The notes under the pieces: generated by a model
Databases searched by the model: none
What the model saw: only the letters and a program-made list of their open reading frames with translations
What the model was told of the DNA's origin: nothing
Program-made: the position numbers and the translations under genes
Source: an uncultured Flavobacteriaceae bacterium
GTDB lineage: Bacteria; Bacteroidota; Bacteroidia; Flavobacteriales; Flavobacteriaceae
Reading direction: 5' to 3'
Length of the DNA: 64,000 nt
Assembly (NCBI GenBank): GCA_947503005.1
Contig: CANNCA010000007.1
Location: 62,001-126,000 of the forward strand
Shown: piece by piece, positions 7,119 to 15,944 of the stretch
How positions within the stretch are numbered: position 1 is the first letter of the stretch
Layout: each line of letters begins with the position of its first letter

Positions 7119-8408
7119 TTACTCTCCTTCGTATTTTTCGGAATATCGTTTCCAAAGTTCGGTCTGATGGGTTTCTAGCGAAATATTTCTACCATCGATA
7201 AAGGCGTGGCTCAGAATATTGGTCCGCATATCCAAAGCATCACCTTCCGAAATGAATAGGGTTGCACTTTTACCAACAGCTAAGGTACCATGGGTTTCAT
7301 CAATGCCTAAAATCTTTGCGGTGTTGCCCGTTAGCATTTGTAGCGCTTTTTCTTTGTCCATACCTTGTCCAACAACCTGCCCGGCATAAAAAGGTAGATT
7401 TCTAGTTTGAAAATTGGAGGCATCTCCATTTTGCAATGCGACCAGTAAACCCGCATCCATTAGAAGTTTCGGTAATTTATAAGGCAGGTCGTAATCGTCA
7501 TCAGCAAGACCGGGCAGATTATGGGTGTACTGTACTAAAACTGGCACGTTGTTTTCTTTTAAGAAATCAGTTACTTTGTAGGCATGGTATCCTCCGACCA
7601 GAACAACGGATTTCACTCCTGAATTCTTGGCCAGGGTAATACCATCAATGATTTCTTTTTCTCCATCCGCATACACATATAAGTGTTGCGAGCCATCAAA
7701 AACACCTTGCATGGCAGCAAAAGCAGGGTTCAATTCTTTAGAAATTCCCTTGCCGTAGGCGATTGCATTTTGCATGAATACTTCTACTTCATTGACTTGT
7801 TTTTGATAATCTTTGTTGGGCTGCATACCTCGCGGTTCACCCATCCACCAGCGCCCTCTTCTAAAGGTGGCCGGCCAGTTGAGGTGAATGCCATCATCGA
7901 CTTTTACCGCTGCATCTTCCCAGTTCCAAGCATCGAATTGTACGATGGAAGAGGTTCCTGATATGCGACCGCCTTTGGGAGTGATTTGGCCCATTAAAAT
8001 TCCATTTGGGCGCATGCTTTCTACAACTTTGGACTCGGCATCATAGGCAATCAAGCTTCTCACATGGGGAATGATTTCACCAATTTCATCACTATCATTA
8101 CTCGCTCGTACCGCATTGATTTCTTGAAGTCCTAATTGCTTGCTTGGCGCGATAAAACCAGGATACACATGCTTGCCCGAAGCATCAATGACGGTACCTT
8201 TGGTTGCCTCGCCTGTTCCAAGCGCAGTGATTTGACCTTCCTCAAAAACAATAGTGCAGTTTTCGACAACCGTTCCATCACCAATATGTGCGGTTGCCCC
8301 CGTAATGGTTATGGCATCAGTTTGTTTTGGGGCCGGAGTTTGTTGTGCCCAGCTTGTGAATCCGAAGATCAAGAGCACCGAGATAAATATTTTAGTTATT
8401 TTTTTCAT
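7119..8408 (-). CDS. Exported amidohydrolase-fold protein lacking the HxH metal motif
   Basis: A 429-residue protein with a signal peptide (MKKITKIFISVLLIFGFTSW, cleavage probably after the following Ala). The fold matches the imidazolonepropionase/prolidase-like amidohydrolases: an N-terminal beta sandwich (ITGATAHIGDGTVVENC), a barrel, and a C-terminal MLTGNTAKILGI...LAVGKSATLFI segment typical of the family. The position after the first strand, normally PG-x-ID-x-H-x-H, here reads YPGFIAPSKQLGL, so both metal-binding His are absent. It may be a catalytically inactive partner or have a different activity. It follows the 984-residue tandem amidohydrolase by 26 bases on the same strand, so co-transcription is likely. 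The substrate is unknown. Confidence 0.8.
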   Translation of the reverse strand: MKKITKIFISVLLIFGFTSWAQQTPAPKQTDAITITGATAHIGDGTVVENCTIVFEEGQITALGTGEATKGTVIDASGKHVYPGFIAPSKQLGLQEINAVRASNDSDEIGEIIPHVRSLIAYDAESKVVESMRPNGILMGQITPKGGRISGTSSIVQFDAWNWEDAAVKVDDGIHLNWPATFRRGRWWMGEPRGMQPNKDYQKQVNEVEVFMQNAIAYGKGISKELNPAFAAMQGVFDGSQHLYVYADGEKEIIDGITLAKNSGVKSVVLVGGYHAYKVTDFLKENNVPVLVQYTHNLPGLADDDYDLPYKLPKLLMDAGLLVALQNGDASNFQTRNLPFYAGQVVGQGMDKEKALQMLTGNTAKILGIDETHGTLAVGKSATLFISEGDALDMRTNILSHAFIDGRNISLETHQTELWKRYSEKYEGE

Positions 8409-8434
8409 GATTCTAAATTTTGTATTGACTTAAT

Positions 8435-11389
8435 CTATAATGATTCACAGGTCATTAATTCTTTTTTCGACATTTTTGGGGCTTGGGTCTTTCCACCGCC
8501 TGCTTTTTCCTTTAACATCATATTAATGAGTTTGGTGCGTTCAGTCTTCACTGACGCGCGCAATTTTTTATCCTGTTCCATGTCAAAATAGGTTGCGCCT
8601 TCGATAATTGTTTTTTCCGCTCGTGCGTAAACTGACAAAGGGTGGTCTGACCATAAGACTAAATCGGCATCTTTTCCTTCCTTGATACTGCCAACACGAT
8701 TATCGATATGCAATAATTTGGCCGGATTGATGGTCACCATTTTCCACGCTTCTAATTCCGTCATACCGCCGTACTTCACAGTTTTAGCCGCTTCTTGGTT
8801 CAATCGTCGTGCCATTTCGCCATCATCACTGTTTATTGCGACCGTAACCCCTTGTTTTTGCATAATGGCTGCGTTGTAGGGTATGGCATCTTTCACCTCG
8901 TATTTATAGGCCCACCAGTCGCTAAACGTTCCTGCTCCAACCCCATGTGCGGCCATTTTATCGGCAACCTTGTAGCCTTCCAGAATATGAGTAAAAGTAT
9001 TCACCCTGAAATTGAACTTTTCGGCGATCTTCATCATCATATTAATTTCGCTTTGTACATAAGAATGACAACTGATAAACCGTTCACCGTTCAGAATTTC
9101 CGCGATAACCTCTAGCTCTTCGTCATAGCGGTAGGGCTGACCGCTTTTTTTCTTGGTATCATATTCTTCCCCTCTTTGGAAGTAGTTGATAAAAACCTGC
9201 TCAACCCCCATACGTGTTTGTGGGAACCTTGAGAAACTCTGCCAATTGCTTTGCTTTACATTTTCGCCCAATGCGAACTTGATAAACTTGGGCGAATTAT
9301 CATAGATCATATTCTCGGGAGATTCACCCCACTTTAGTTTTAAAATTGCGGAACGCCCACCAATGGGATTGGCTGAGCCGTGTAATAACTGCGCTGAAGT
9401 AACACCTCCTGCTAGTTGGCGGTAAATGTTGATGTCTTCATTATCGACCACATCTTCCATTTTTACTTCGGCTGTGGAGTTATGACCTGCTTCATTGATG
9501 GTCAGCCCAGCAATATGTGTATGTTCATCAATTACGCCTGCTGTTAAATGTTTGCCCGTGGCATCAACAATAGTAGCACGACCTGGGGAGAGATCTTTTC
9601 CGATTTTGGAAATTTTACCGTCTTTGATCAATACGTCGGTATTTTCGAGAATCCCCGATTCTTCGCTCGTCCATACCGTGGCATTTTTAAAGAGCATAAT
9701 TTCTGGTTTAGGATGTTCCGAGAATCCAAAACCGACATTGGGGAACGTAGTTGCGACAATTTCTGGAGTATCCGATTCCTTCTTTTCTTCTTTTTTATCC
9801 TCGGAAAGGCCACCAGTCTTCGTTGCGGCGAAAGTAGTCTCGTCACCATTGGGTAGCACTAGTTTTCCGTTGATATTATCTGAAGTCTTGTTTATCAAAC
9901 CGGTCATCCTATAATTCTTTTCGCCTTTATCTTTAGAAAAGGATAGATTCAACCAATCATCTTTATAGCTGATTTTTGATTTCAGTTTGATGGTGTCTTG
10001 TTTGATTTCTACTTTCGCTTTTCCGGCTTCGCCTGAAATGGACATTTCATAGGTCATTCCCCCTGCAGTAAGATTATAATTACCTCGAATATCTTTTAGG
10101 TTTTTATCACTTATAACATTCGGGTTGCCCTGTACCCAATTTTCATAAAGCGTTGTGCCTTTATCAAAAATATCCCCGGAAGTAATCAAGAAATTTGCTT
10201 GACGTCCGACTTGCAAGGAGCCAATACTCGCTGACTTTCCTAAAATAGCCGCAGGAACGGTTGTCAGTGCTTCTAAAGCTTTGGTTTTTGTAAGTCCATA
10301 TGAAATTGCTTTCATCAATTTTTCTTTCAATTTCGAAGGTGACTTTAAATCATAGGCCGTGAACGAAAAGGTAACCCCATTATCAGCCATCACTCTAGGA
10401 TTGGAAGGTGCCTGATTCCAATGGCGCATGTCTGCTAAGTCGATCATGGTAGCCTCATAGGGGTTGGAAACATCGTAAGCATCTGGAAAATTCAATGGTA
10501 AAATGTATTTAGCTCCTGTGGTTTTGATGTCCGCAATTCGTTCGTATTCATCGCCACCTCCTAAAATCACGTATTGAATGCCATTAGCATCACCAATCTT
10601 ATCCGCGCGTAAAGCATTGCCCTTATCTTTTGCTTCAAAAATCTGAACAAGTCCTTTATTATCGTTCAAGGCTTCAATCGAACGGTCTTTCGTTTCTGAA
10701 TTCCCTGCTGCGTACCATTTTGCGTCTGAATACAATTGACGCAACAATGCCATGGCACCCATTAATGAGGTGGGATACGCCTGCTTTTTGATTACACTTT
10801 TAGAAAAGGAAAGGTATTGTGCTGATTTGTCGTCGAGAATGCGATTGGCGTCATTTCCTGAACCGTTCAAAGCGACTAAAACGCCCGTACCACGAACGAC
10901 ACCATCATGAATGTGCGAATTGACAACGCCGAAACCAGCATCACGCAGTTCTTTTGCCTTTTTATCATCGTACTTAAACTTTGCAATGGCATTGTTTTCA
11001 GGCATTACGTGGTCGTTCCAGTAAAACCCTTCGCGTTCGGCATCGTATTGTGATGCTCTACCACCTCCGGGTTTCCGTTTCGGTTGCTCAACCCCGAATT
11101 TGGAATATGGGTCTATAAACGAAGGATAAATTGATTTTCCGTCCAAGTCCACTACCACAACGTTCTTGGGTAACACTATTGATTTGCCAACCTGACTCAC
11201 TTTTCCGTTTTGAATCAGCAAAGTACCTCCATCAATAATTTGCGTTGGAGTTACATAGATTTTGGCATTTGTAAAAGCTGTGTAATTGTTGTTTTTTGAT
11301 TTTACACCACTGTTCTCAGGAAAGTAATCTTGTGCAAACAAGGTGCTGCTACACCATAGTATGGCGAGTACTATAAGTCTCATTTTCAT
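8435..11389 (-). CDS. Exported tandem amidohydrolase (degenerate N-terminal copy plus intact C-terminal copy)
   Basis: A 984-residue protein with a signal peptide (MKMRLIVLAILWCSSTLFA, then QDYF). It contains two amidohydrolase modules. The first, about residues 35-430, has YPSFIDPYSKFGV where HxH is expected, so its metal site is missing. A linker of beta-rich, charged sequence follows (about 440-560, including a Lys/Glu run). The second module, about 570-960, has IDEHTHI near residue 622, further His in FISCHSYV and FTHILEG, and a terminal Asp in AINSDDGE, so its metal site looks complete. It ends with a lysine-rich tail. It is probably a periplasmic or surface hydrolase of cyclic amides or peptides; the substrate is not predictable. 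First gene of a two-gene unit with the 429-residue paralogue. Confidence 0.85.
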   Translation of the reverse strand: MKMRLIVLAILWCSSTLFAQDYFPENSGVKSKNNNYTAFTNAKIYVTPTQIIDGGTLLIQNGKVSQVGKSIVLPKNVVVVDLDGKSIYPSFIDPYSKFGVEQPKRKPGGGRASQYDAEREGFYWNDHVMPENNAIAKFKYDDKKAKELRDAGFGVVNSHIHDGVVRGTGVLVALNGSGNDANRILDDKSAQYLSFSKSVIKKQAYPTSLMGAMALLRQLYSDAKWYAAGNSETKDRSIEALNDNKGLVQIFEAKDKGNALRADKIGDANGIQYVILGGGDEYERIADIKTTGAKYILPLNFPDAYDVSNPYEATMIDLADMRHWNQAPSNPRVMADNGVTFSFTAYDLKSPSKLKEKLMKAISYGLTKTKALEALTTVPAAILGKSASIGSLQVGRQANFLITSGDIFDKGTTLYENWVQGNPNVISDKNLKDIRGNYNLTAGGMTYEMSISGEAGKAKVEIKQDTIKLKSKISYKDDWLNLSFSKDKGEKNYRMTGLINKTSDNINGKLVLPNGDETTFAATKTGGLSEDKKEEKKESDTPEIVATTFPNVGFGFSEHPKPEIMLFKNATVWTSEESGILENTDVLIKDGKISKIGKDLSPGRATIVDATGKHLTAGVIDEHTHIAGLTINEAGHNSTAEVKMEDVVDNEDINIYRQLAGGVTSAQLLHGSANPIGGRSAILKLKWGESPENMIYDNSPKFIKFALGENVKQSNWQSFSRFPQTRMGVEQVFINYFQRGEEYDTKKKSGQPYRYDEELEVIAEILNGERFISCHSYVQSEINMMMKIAEKFNFRVNTFTHILEGYKVADKMAAHGVGAGTFSDWWAYKYEVKDAIPYNAAIMQKQGVTVAINSDDGEMARRLNQEAAKTVKYGGMTELEAWKMVTINPAKLLHIDNRVGSIKEGKDADLVLWSDHPLSVYARAEKTIIEGATYFDMEQDKKLRASVKTERTKLINMMLKEKAGGGKTQAPKMSKKELMTCESL

Positions 11390-11569
11390 ATTTAGAAAGT
11401 TGATTAATTAGTCTTCCTAAATGTAAGGGAAGTATCTGGAAATTGCTAGAATGGAAAGGTTTTTTTAAGGTCGAAAAAAGTGGGTAATTAGTTTATTTGA
11501 TGAAGGCTCAATGTAATTTTAGTGACGCATTTTCAACTTAAGAAATAATCAAATCAGCCCAACTCATCA

Positions 11570-12658
11570 TTATAGAGGATACCGCTCATGATACCCCACC
11601 ATCAAATTCACCACCTTGCCATAGCTTTGTATACCATCTTTTTGGTTGTTAGCTTTTAAATAAGTGCTGAGGACCGATTTGAAAACAGGTTCAAAAGGAT
11701 TTTCATAAGCTTCTTGGAAATCTTGAAGCTCTTTGTAGTTTTTAATGACTCCCGAATTCAATTGTTCGTAGATTTCTTTTGCCACATTTTCATCCGTTCG
11801 GTGAATGGCGTTCAGACAGTAATTCAGTGCGTAGGCATATCCGGAATATTGAAAGTATACATCTTCATTCTTAATGGTAACCAAGTAGCCAATGAAATTG
11901 GTTTCATTTTCCGCTGAATAGCCAACTTGATGCCCGATTTCATGTCCGCTCACCACTGGAAAACGGAATAAAGGCGTTTTTCGATTCACCTGGGCCTCGT
12001 TTGTAAACGGATTCAAATAACCCCCAATACCCATATAGCTTGAAACAATACTATACATTGATTTTTTTATACTGGGTCGTTCGTACTCTAAATAGGGCAA
12101 TTGTTCTCCCAAAATTTTATAGGCACCAACGGTTTTTTCCAAAATCTCTTTCCTTGAATAAGGTACTTGTACCATTGCCGTACTATCATTCGTAATCTTT
12201 AGCTGAAGGGCATTGGTTTTTGTTACAAGATTTTGGGCAAAGGCTTTTAGTTCTTCAAATGTCGCAGCATTTTCTACACCTAGTTTTGTAGAAAGGGGTT
12301 CGCGATAATAGTTGAGTGCCCAAAGCGTATGGAAAGTAAAATAGAATACCGCCACTAACATGACATTGTCCCTTAAAAAAGCGAGTCGGTTTTGTTTGAT
12401 TTTTTTCCAGTTTCGAATAATATAACGAATGGAAAGGACGATTAAGGCAGTATAAACGATTTCTCCGACGGAGAAAGGAATCCATCCAAAAAGTGTTCTG
12501 AAAAATTTACTAATAATGGGATAGAGACCATTGCTGTAATAGCGTTCGATCCAATCAGGATGATTGGCGAGCCAATTGACCAAAATGATTTGGGGAATGA
12601 GGCTTAGGGCAATACCATTGCGAAGCTTATTTTTTAGGGTAGAATTATAGACACGCAT
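11570..12658 (-). CDS. DUF3810 membrane-anchored metalloprotease-like protein
   Basis: About 362 residues from the ATG at 12658. The N-terminal part has two or three hydrophobic segments (IALSLIPQIILVNW; FSVGEIVYTALIVLSIRYII; NVMLVAVFYFTFHTLWAL). The soluble C-terminal part has an HExxH motif, SGHEIGHQVGY, followed by ENETNFIGYL, which can supply a third ligand; this resembles zinc peptidases. Both belong to the DUF3810 family, common in flavobacteria and uncharacterised. An upstream in-frame TTG at 12676 is less likely because a TAnnTTTG promoter box (12664-12671) lies between the two candidate starts. Divergent from pepD. Confidence 0.8.
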   Translation of the reverse strand: MRVYNSTLKNKLRNGIALSLIPQIILVNWLANHPDWIERYYSNGLYPIISKFFRTLFGWIPFSVGEIVYTALIVLSIRYIIRNWKKIKQNRLAFLRDNVMLVAVFYFTFHTLWALNYYREPLSTKLGVENAATFEELKAFAQNLVTKTNALQLKITNDSTAMVQVPYSRKEILEKTVGAYKILGEQLPYLEYERPSIKKSMYSIVSSYMGIGGYLNPFTNEAQVNRKTPLFRFPVVSGHEIGHQVGYSAENETNFIGYLVTIKNEDVYFQYSGYAYALNYCLNAIHRTDENVAKEIYEQLNSGVIKNYKELQDFQEAYENPFEPVFKSVLSTYLKANNQKDGIQSYGKVVNLMVGYHERYPL

Positions 12659-12663
12659 GGGGG

Positions 12664-12671
12664 CAAAAATA
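12664..12671 (-). promoter_or_regulatory. TAnnTTTG promoter box for the DUF3810 gene
   Basis: TATTTTTG on the minus strand, matching the flavobacterial -7 consensus TAnnTTTG. It lies 5 bases upstream of the ATG at 12658, which implies a very short leader. No clear TTG (-33) partner at the usual spacing was found, so the call rests on one box. Confidence 0.45.
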
Positions 12672-12732
12672 ACCAAATAACTACCACACTAATTTTTGAG
12701 GCCGTATTTTTAGCAAAAATTAAAGACCAAAT

Positions 12733-14190
12733 ATGAGCAATGAAGTAAGGGCCTTAGAACCCAAGAGTGTTTGGAATAAATTTGCCGATTTGAATGCCGT
12801 ACCACGACCTTCTAAAAAGGAGGAACGCGTTATTCAGTTTATGCTAGATTTTGGAAAATCTTGGAATCTAGAAACTTTTTCCGATGCCGTTGGTAATGTA
12901 ATTATAAGAAAGCCGGGCACGGCGGGCATGGAAGATAGAAAAATGATTACGCTGCAATCGCATTTGGATATGGTGCATCAAAAAAACAGCGAAACAATTT
13001 TTGATTTCGAATCCGAAGGTATCGTGATGTATGTTGATGGAGATTGGGTCAAAGCTAAAGGTACTACCCTTGGGGCCGATAACGGAATGGGCGTAGCGGC
13101 GATAATGGCGCTCTTAGAGAGTACCGATATTCCGCACCCACCATTAGAGGCTTTGTTCACGATTGATGAGGAGACCGGCATGACAGGCGCTATGGGACTT
13201 GAAGGAGGCGTTTTAAAAGGTGAGATTCTGTTGAACTTGGATACTGAGGAAGATGATGAAATCGATATTGGATGTGCTGGTGGAATTGATGTGACCGCCA
13301 TAGGAGAATATAATCTAGATACCGTAAATCCAGATTATCAAGGGTATAATATAACGGTTAAAGGATTGAAAGGTGGGCATAGTGGTATGGATATCCATAA
13401 AGGCTTGGGCAATGCAAATAAAATAATGAACCGCCTCATGTATCATGTAGCCACTGAATTTCAATTTCGCATTGCGGAAATAAATGGCGGAAGTTTACGG
13501 AATGCCATTCCACGAGAAAGCGTGGCCAATATTGTAATTCACAATACCCAAACCGATGCTTTCGAAGCTATGTTCGCTTCATCGGTAACTACTATTAAAA
13601 CGGAATTAAAAGTAACCGAACCTGATTTGAACATCTCTTTAATCATTTCCAAATTACCAAATAAGGTAATGGGATTTGATACTCAAGCGAAACTGCTAAA
13701 AGCAATTTATGCGGCCTATAATGGTGTGTATGCGATGAGTGCCTCAATTCCCGATTTGGTGGAAACTTCAAATAACGTTGCTAGGGTAGTGGTCAAGGAT
13801 GGAAAAATAAAAATCGGTTGCCTAACTCGATCTTCGGTAAATTCTGCGAAGATAGATTTGGCCCACGCACTCAGGTCGGCTTTTGAGCTTGCTGGTTATA
13901 GTGTCACTTTCGATGGGGATTACCCTGGTTGGAACCCGAATCCGAATTCTGAAATTCTGAAAGTCTTGGAAAATAAATATGTGGAACTTTTCAATGAAAA
14001 ACCAAGGGTAGTAGCCTGCCATGCAGGATTGGAATGTGGTATTTTGGGACAGAATTATCCAGATATGGAAATGATTAGTTTTGGTCCCACAATTTTAGGT
14101 GCACACTCCCCAGACGAGCGTGTTCAGATTACTTCCGTTCAGAAGTTTTGGAAGTTTTTAAAAGCGATTTTGGCAGATAGCCCCAAATAA
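12733..14190 (+). CDS. pepD: Cytosolic beta-Ala-His / aminoacyl-histidine dipeptidase (M20 family)
   Basis: A 485-residue M20/M28-clan dipeptidase, the length expected of PepD (cytosol non-specific dipeptidase). It hydrolyses Xaa-His and other dipeptides in the cytoplasm using two zinc ions. Visible metal and active-site segments: LQSHLDMVHQ (His and Asp), LGADNGMG (bridging Asp), FTIDEETGMTGA (the catalytic Glu and a metal Glu), and CHAGLECG near the C-terminus with the lid domain in between (GLKGGHSGMDIHKG). There is no signal peptide. The start ATG at 12733 is the first in frame. Monocistronic between a divergent gene and a convergent one. Confidence 0.93.
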   Translation: MSNEVRALEPKSVWNKFADLNAVPRPSKKEERVIQFMLDFGKSWNLETFSDAVGNVIIRKPGTAGMEDRKMITLQSHLDMVHQKNSETIFDFESEGIVMYVDGDWVKAKGTTLGADNGMGVAAIMALLESTDIPHPPLEALFTIDEETGMTGAMGLEGGVLKGEILLNLDTEEDDEIDIGCAGGIDVTAIGEYNLDTVNPDYQGYNITVKGLKGGHSGMDIHKGLGNANKIMNRLMYHVATEFQFRIAEINGGSLRNAIPRESVANIVIHNTQTDAFEAMFASSVTTIKTELKVTEPDLNISLIISKLPNKVMGFDTQAKLLKAIYAAYNGVYAMSASIPDLVETSNNVARVVVKDGKIKIGCLTRSSVNSAKIDLAHALRSAFELAGYSVTFDGDYPGWNPNPNSEILKVLENKYVELFNEKPRVVACHAGLECGILGQNYPDMEMISFGPTILGAHSPDERVQITSVQKFWKFLKAILADSPK

Positions 14191-14203
14191 GAAAGCAAAA
14201 AAA

Positions 14204-14226
14204 GGAGCGGTGAATGACACCGCTCC
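14204..14226 (-). terminator. Terminator downstream of the DUF805 gene
   Basis: A 9-bp GC-rich stem, GGAGCGGTG (14204-14212) and CACCGCTCC (14218-14226), with a 5-base loop. On the minus strand it is followed by a run of seven T, which makes it a good intrinsic terminator for the DUF805 gene. On the plus strand only CCCTAAAAAA follows, so it would serve pepD poorly. Confidence 0.85.
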
Positions 14227-14248
14227 CCCTAAAAAAGCGTATTTGAGA

Positions 14249-14605
14249 TTATACTTTTTGCAATTTCACATCTTGGGTTTCTTTGGGATTTTGACCGTAT
14301 TGGTTTTCTCCCGGCTCGCTGTCGGTAACGGCAAGAATAAATGAGTAAAGAGGAATCAGAAGATACCATCCGCTTTTTCCAACGTCATGCATTCTTCTTA
14401 CGCCTACCGCCAAACTAGGGATCAAAACCGCAAAAGTATAGATGACCGCTAAAAACAATAATGCGGGAACGTCAGCCACAAGGGCCACTATTTGCAACCC
14501 ATAGGCGAATATCATATTAAATAGAAAAAACATCCAATATTCTTTTCTTCTTGCTCTTCCGCTAAAGTCGGCGTACTGACTAATTACTTTTAAGTACCAA
14601 TTCAT
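14249..14605 (-). CDS. DUF805 family small membrane protein
   Basis: A 118-residue inner-membrane protein with the DUF805 layout. It has an N-terminal WYLKVISQYADFSGRARRKE motif, three or four hydrophobic helices, and an RRMHDVGKSGWYLLIPL segment that is the family hallmark. The soluble tail has a GENQYG-type sequence. Its function is not known; some family members are linked to inhibitor or stress phenotypes but this sequence does not say which. Followed by a strong terminator, and probably monocistronic. Confidence 0.88.
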   Translation of the reverse strand: MNWYLKVISQYADFSGRARRKEYWMFFLFNMIFAYGLQIVALVADVPALLFLAVIYTFAVLIPSLAVGVRRMHDVGKSGWYLLIPLYSFILAVTDSEPGENQYGQNPKETQDVKLQKV

Positions 14606-14757
14606 AAGTGGGGTTTTACGATTACGAATTCAATTAACGGGGTAATTCAAAACCTATTATTTTTTTTAGATGAACTGCATGAGAAATCTCAAAAAATCGT
14701 TGAAAGGTATCATACCATAAATAGTAATTTGAGATTATAGAGGTATGTGGGCCAGTT

Positions 14758-15828
14758 TTAATTACCGTATTCAGGGTTTTTAGCCCTGATTTCGGCACGT
14801 ACCAGTTGACCTGATGGTGTAAGCATATCCAAGGGCCAACGACCACTTCCACTTGCCCCCGGCTTGACCGCTGCAGAACTTTCTTCTTTATCGGCGATGG
14901 ACCAGTTGCACCAAGAGATTTTATGTTCATCAAGAAAATCCCACCAAATTCTGGCTTCGGCGACGTCAATAAAACCATCCCCTGAATACTCAGTTACTCC
15001 GTATTCTGTAACAAACAGGGGAATACCGGCATCTAGAGCTGTTTTTGCAATATCACGTAGTTCTTGTTTGTGTGAAGCTGCGTAATAGTGTAAGGTATAC
15101 ATGGTATTGGCATCGGAAAGTCGATTGCCGATTACTTCATCTACGCGCTGAGACCACGAACGGGTACCCGCTATTATTACGTTATCTGGGTCATATTTTC
15201 TGATTTCCGCGATGACCGTTTCGTGATATGGTTTAAGTATTTCGTTCCAAGAAACTGTATCTACAGGTTCATTATAGGTTTCATAGATAATATTGGGTGT
15301 ATCACCATATTTTACGGCAACTTCTGCAAAAAATAGAAGTGCCTCGTCTAAATGATCTTGTGCATAGTGACTGTGCCAGTCTACGATGACGTAAAGTCCT
15401 TCGGCAATCGCGGCATCGATAACAGTGAAAATTTTGGCCTTCTCCCTAAACTTGTTTTCTAAATATCCGCCAGGGTCTTCCACCCCCATCGAAGCTCGTA
15501 TGATATTCACTTGAAAATTTTCTTTTAACCAAGCTACCACTTCGGGAGTATAAAATTGTGGCCACCAATTGCTCCAGGAAAGGGACATACCTCGAAGTTG
15601 GATGGGACTTCCATCTTTATCGACCAAATTTGTTCCAGATACGCTAAGCGGACCAAAAGTGGCGACAACACTAAGAGATTCAACGTCAATATTTTCCTCT
15701 TCCTTTGGATCTTGCGACTCAACATCGTTCTCCATAGTTATTACCGGGTCGGTATTCGAATCCGAATTTGAACAGGCCATTAACATGATGACTAAGATGT
15801 AAAAAATCTTGAGGGGCATTTTTTTCAT
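14758..15828 (-). CDS. GH5 family glycoside hydrolase (endoglucanase-like lipoprotein)
   Basis: A 356-residue lipoprotein. The signal ends in a lipobox with Cys19 (LMAC), followed by SNSDSNTD, an acidic stretch like the Bacteroidota lipoprotein surface-export signal. Residues about 60-345 are a (beta/alpha)8 GH5 domain: an LRGMSLSWSNWW entry strand, VIVDWHSH, YETYNEPV with the acid/base Glu187, LHYYAASH, and FVTEYGV with the nucleophile Glu275, then WCNWSIADK. This resembles subfamily GH5_2 endo-beta-1,4-glucanases. The substrate is inferred as a beta-glucan. It stands alone with no SusC/SusD pair nearby, so it is not part of an obvious polysaccharide locus. Confidence 0.9.
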   Translation of the reverse strand: MKKMPLKIFYILVIMLMACSNSDSNTDPVITMENDVESQDPKEEENIDVESLSVVATFGPLSVSGTNLVDKDGSPIQLRGMSLSWSNWWPQFYTPEVVAWLKENFQVNIIRASMGVEDPGGYLENKFREKAKIFTVIDAAIAEGLYVIVDWHSHYAQDHLDEALLFFAEVAVKYGDTPNIIYETYNEPVDTVSWNEILKPYHETVIAEIRKYDPDNVIIAGTRSWSQRVDEVIGNRLSDANTMYTLHYYAASHKQELRDIAKTALDAGIPLFVTEYGVTEYSGDGFIDVAEARIWWDFLDEHKISWCNWSIADKEESSAAVKPGASGSGRWPLDMLTPSGQLVRAEIRAKNPEYGN

Positions 15829-15894
15829 TAAGGTAGGTTTATACTATTAACCCGTTCTACTAGAAGGTTCGTATATCGGATTCAATTTAACGAA

Positions 15895-15916
15895 AAAACC
15901 CGCCAGAGCGGGTTTT
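15895..15916 (-). terminator. Terminator of the isomerase/gldI/nrnA operon
   Basis: A 9-bp stem, AAAACCCGC (15895-15903) and GCGGGTTTT (15908-15916), with a CAGA loop. On the minus strand the stem ends in a T-run of six. It lies 29 bases past the stop of the gene ending at 15945, which is the last gene of that minus-strand group. Confidence 0.85.
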
Positions 15917-15944
15917 ATTAGAATTTTGTTTTAAAACCTTTTAT

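Noticed and set aside
8136-8591. A 151-codon plus-strand open frame across the junction of the two amidohydrolase genes
   Set aside because: It is antisense to two well-supported genes, has no family resemblance and an unusual composition; it is a shadow of their codon use.
14634-14978. A 114-codon minus-strand frame overlapping the 3' end of the GH5 gene
   Set aside because: It lies in another frame of the GH5 gene, whose catalytic motifs are intact; no independent support.
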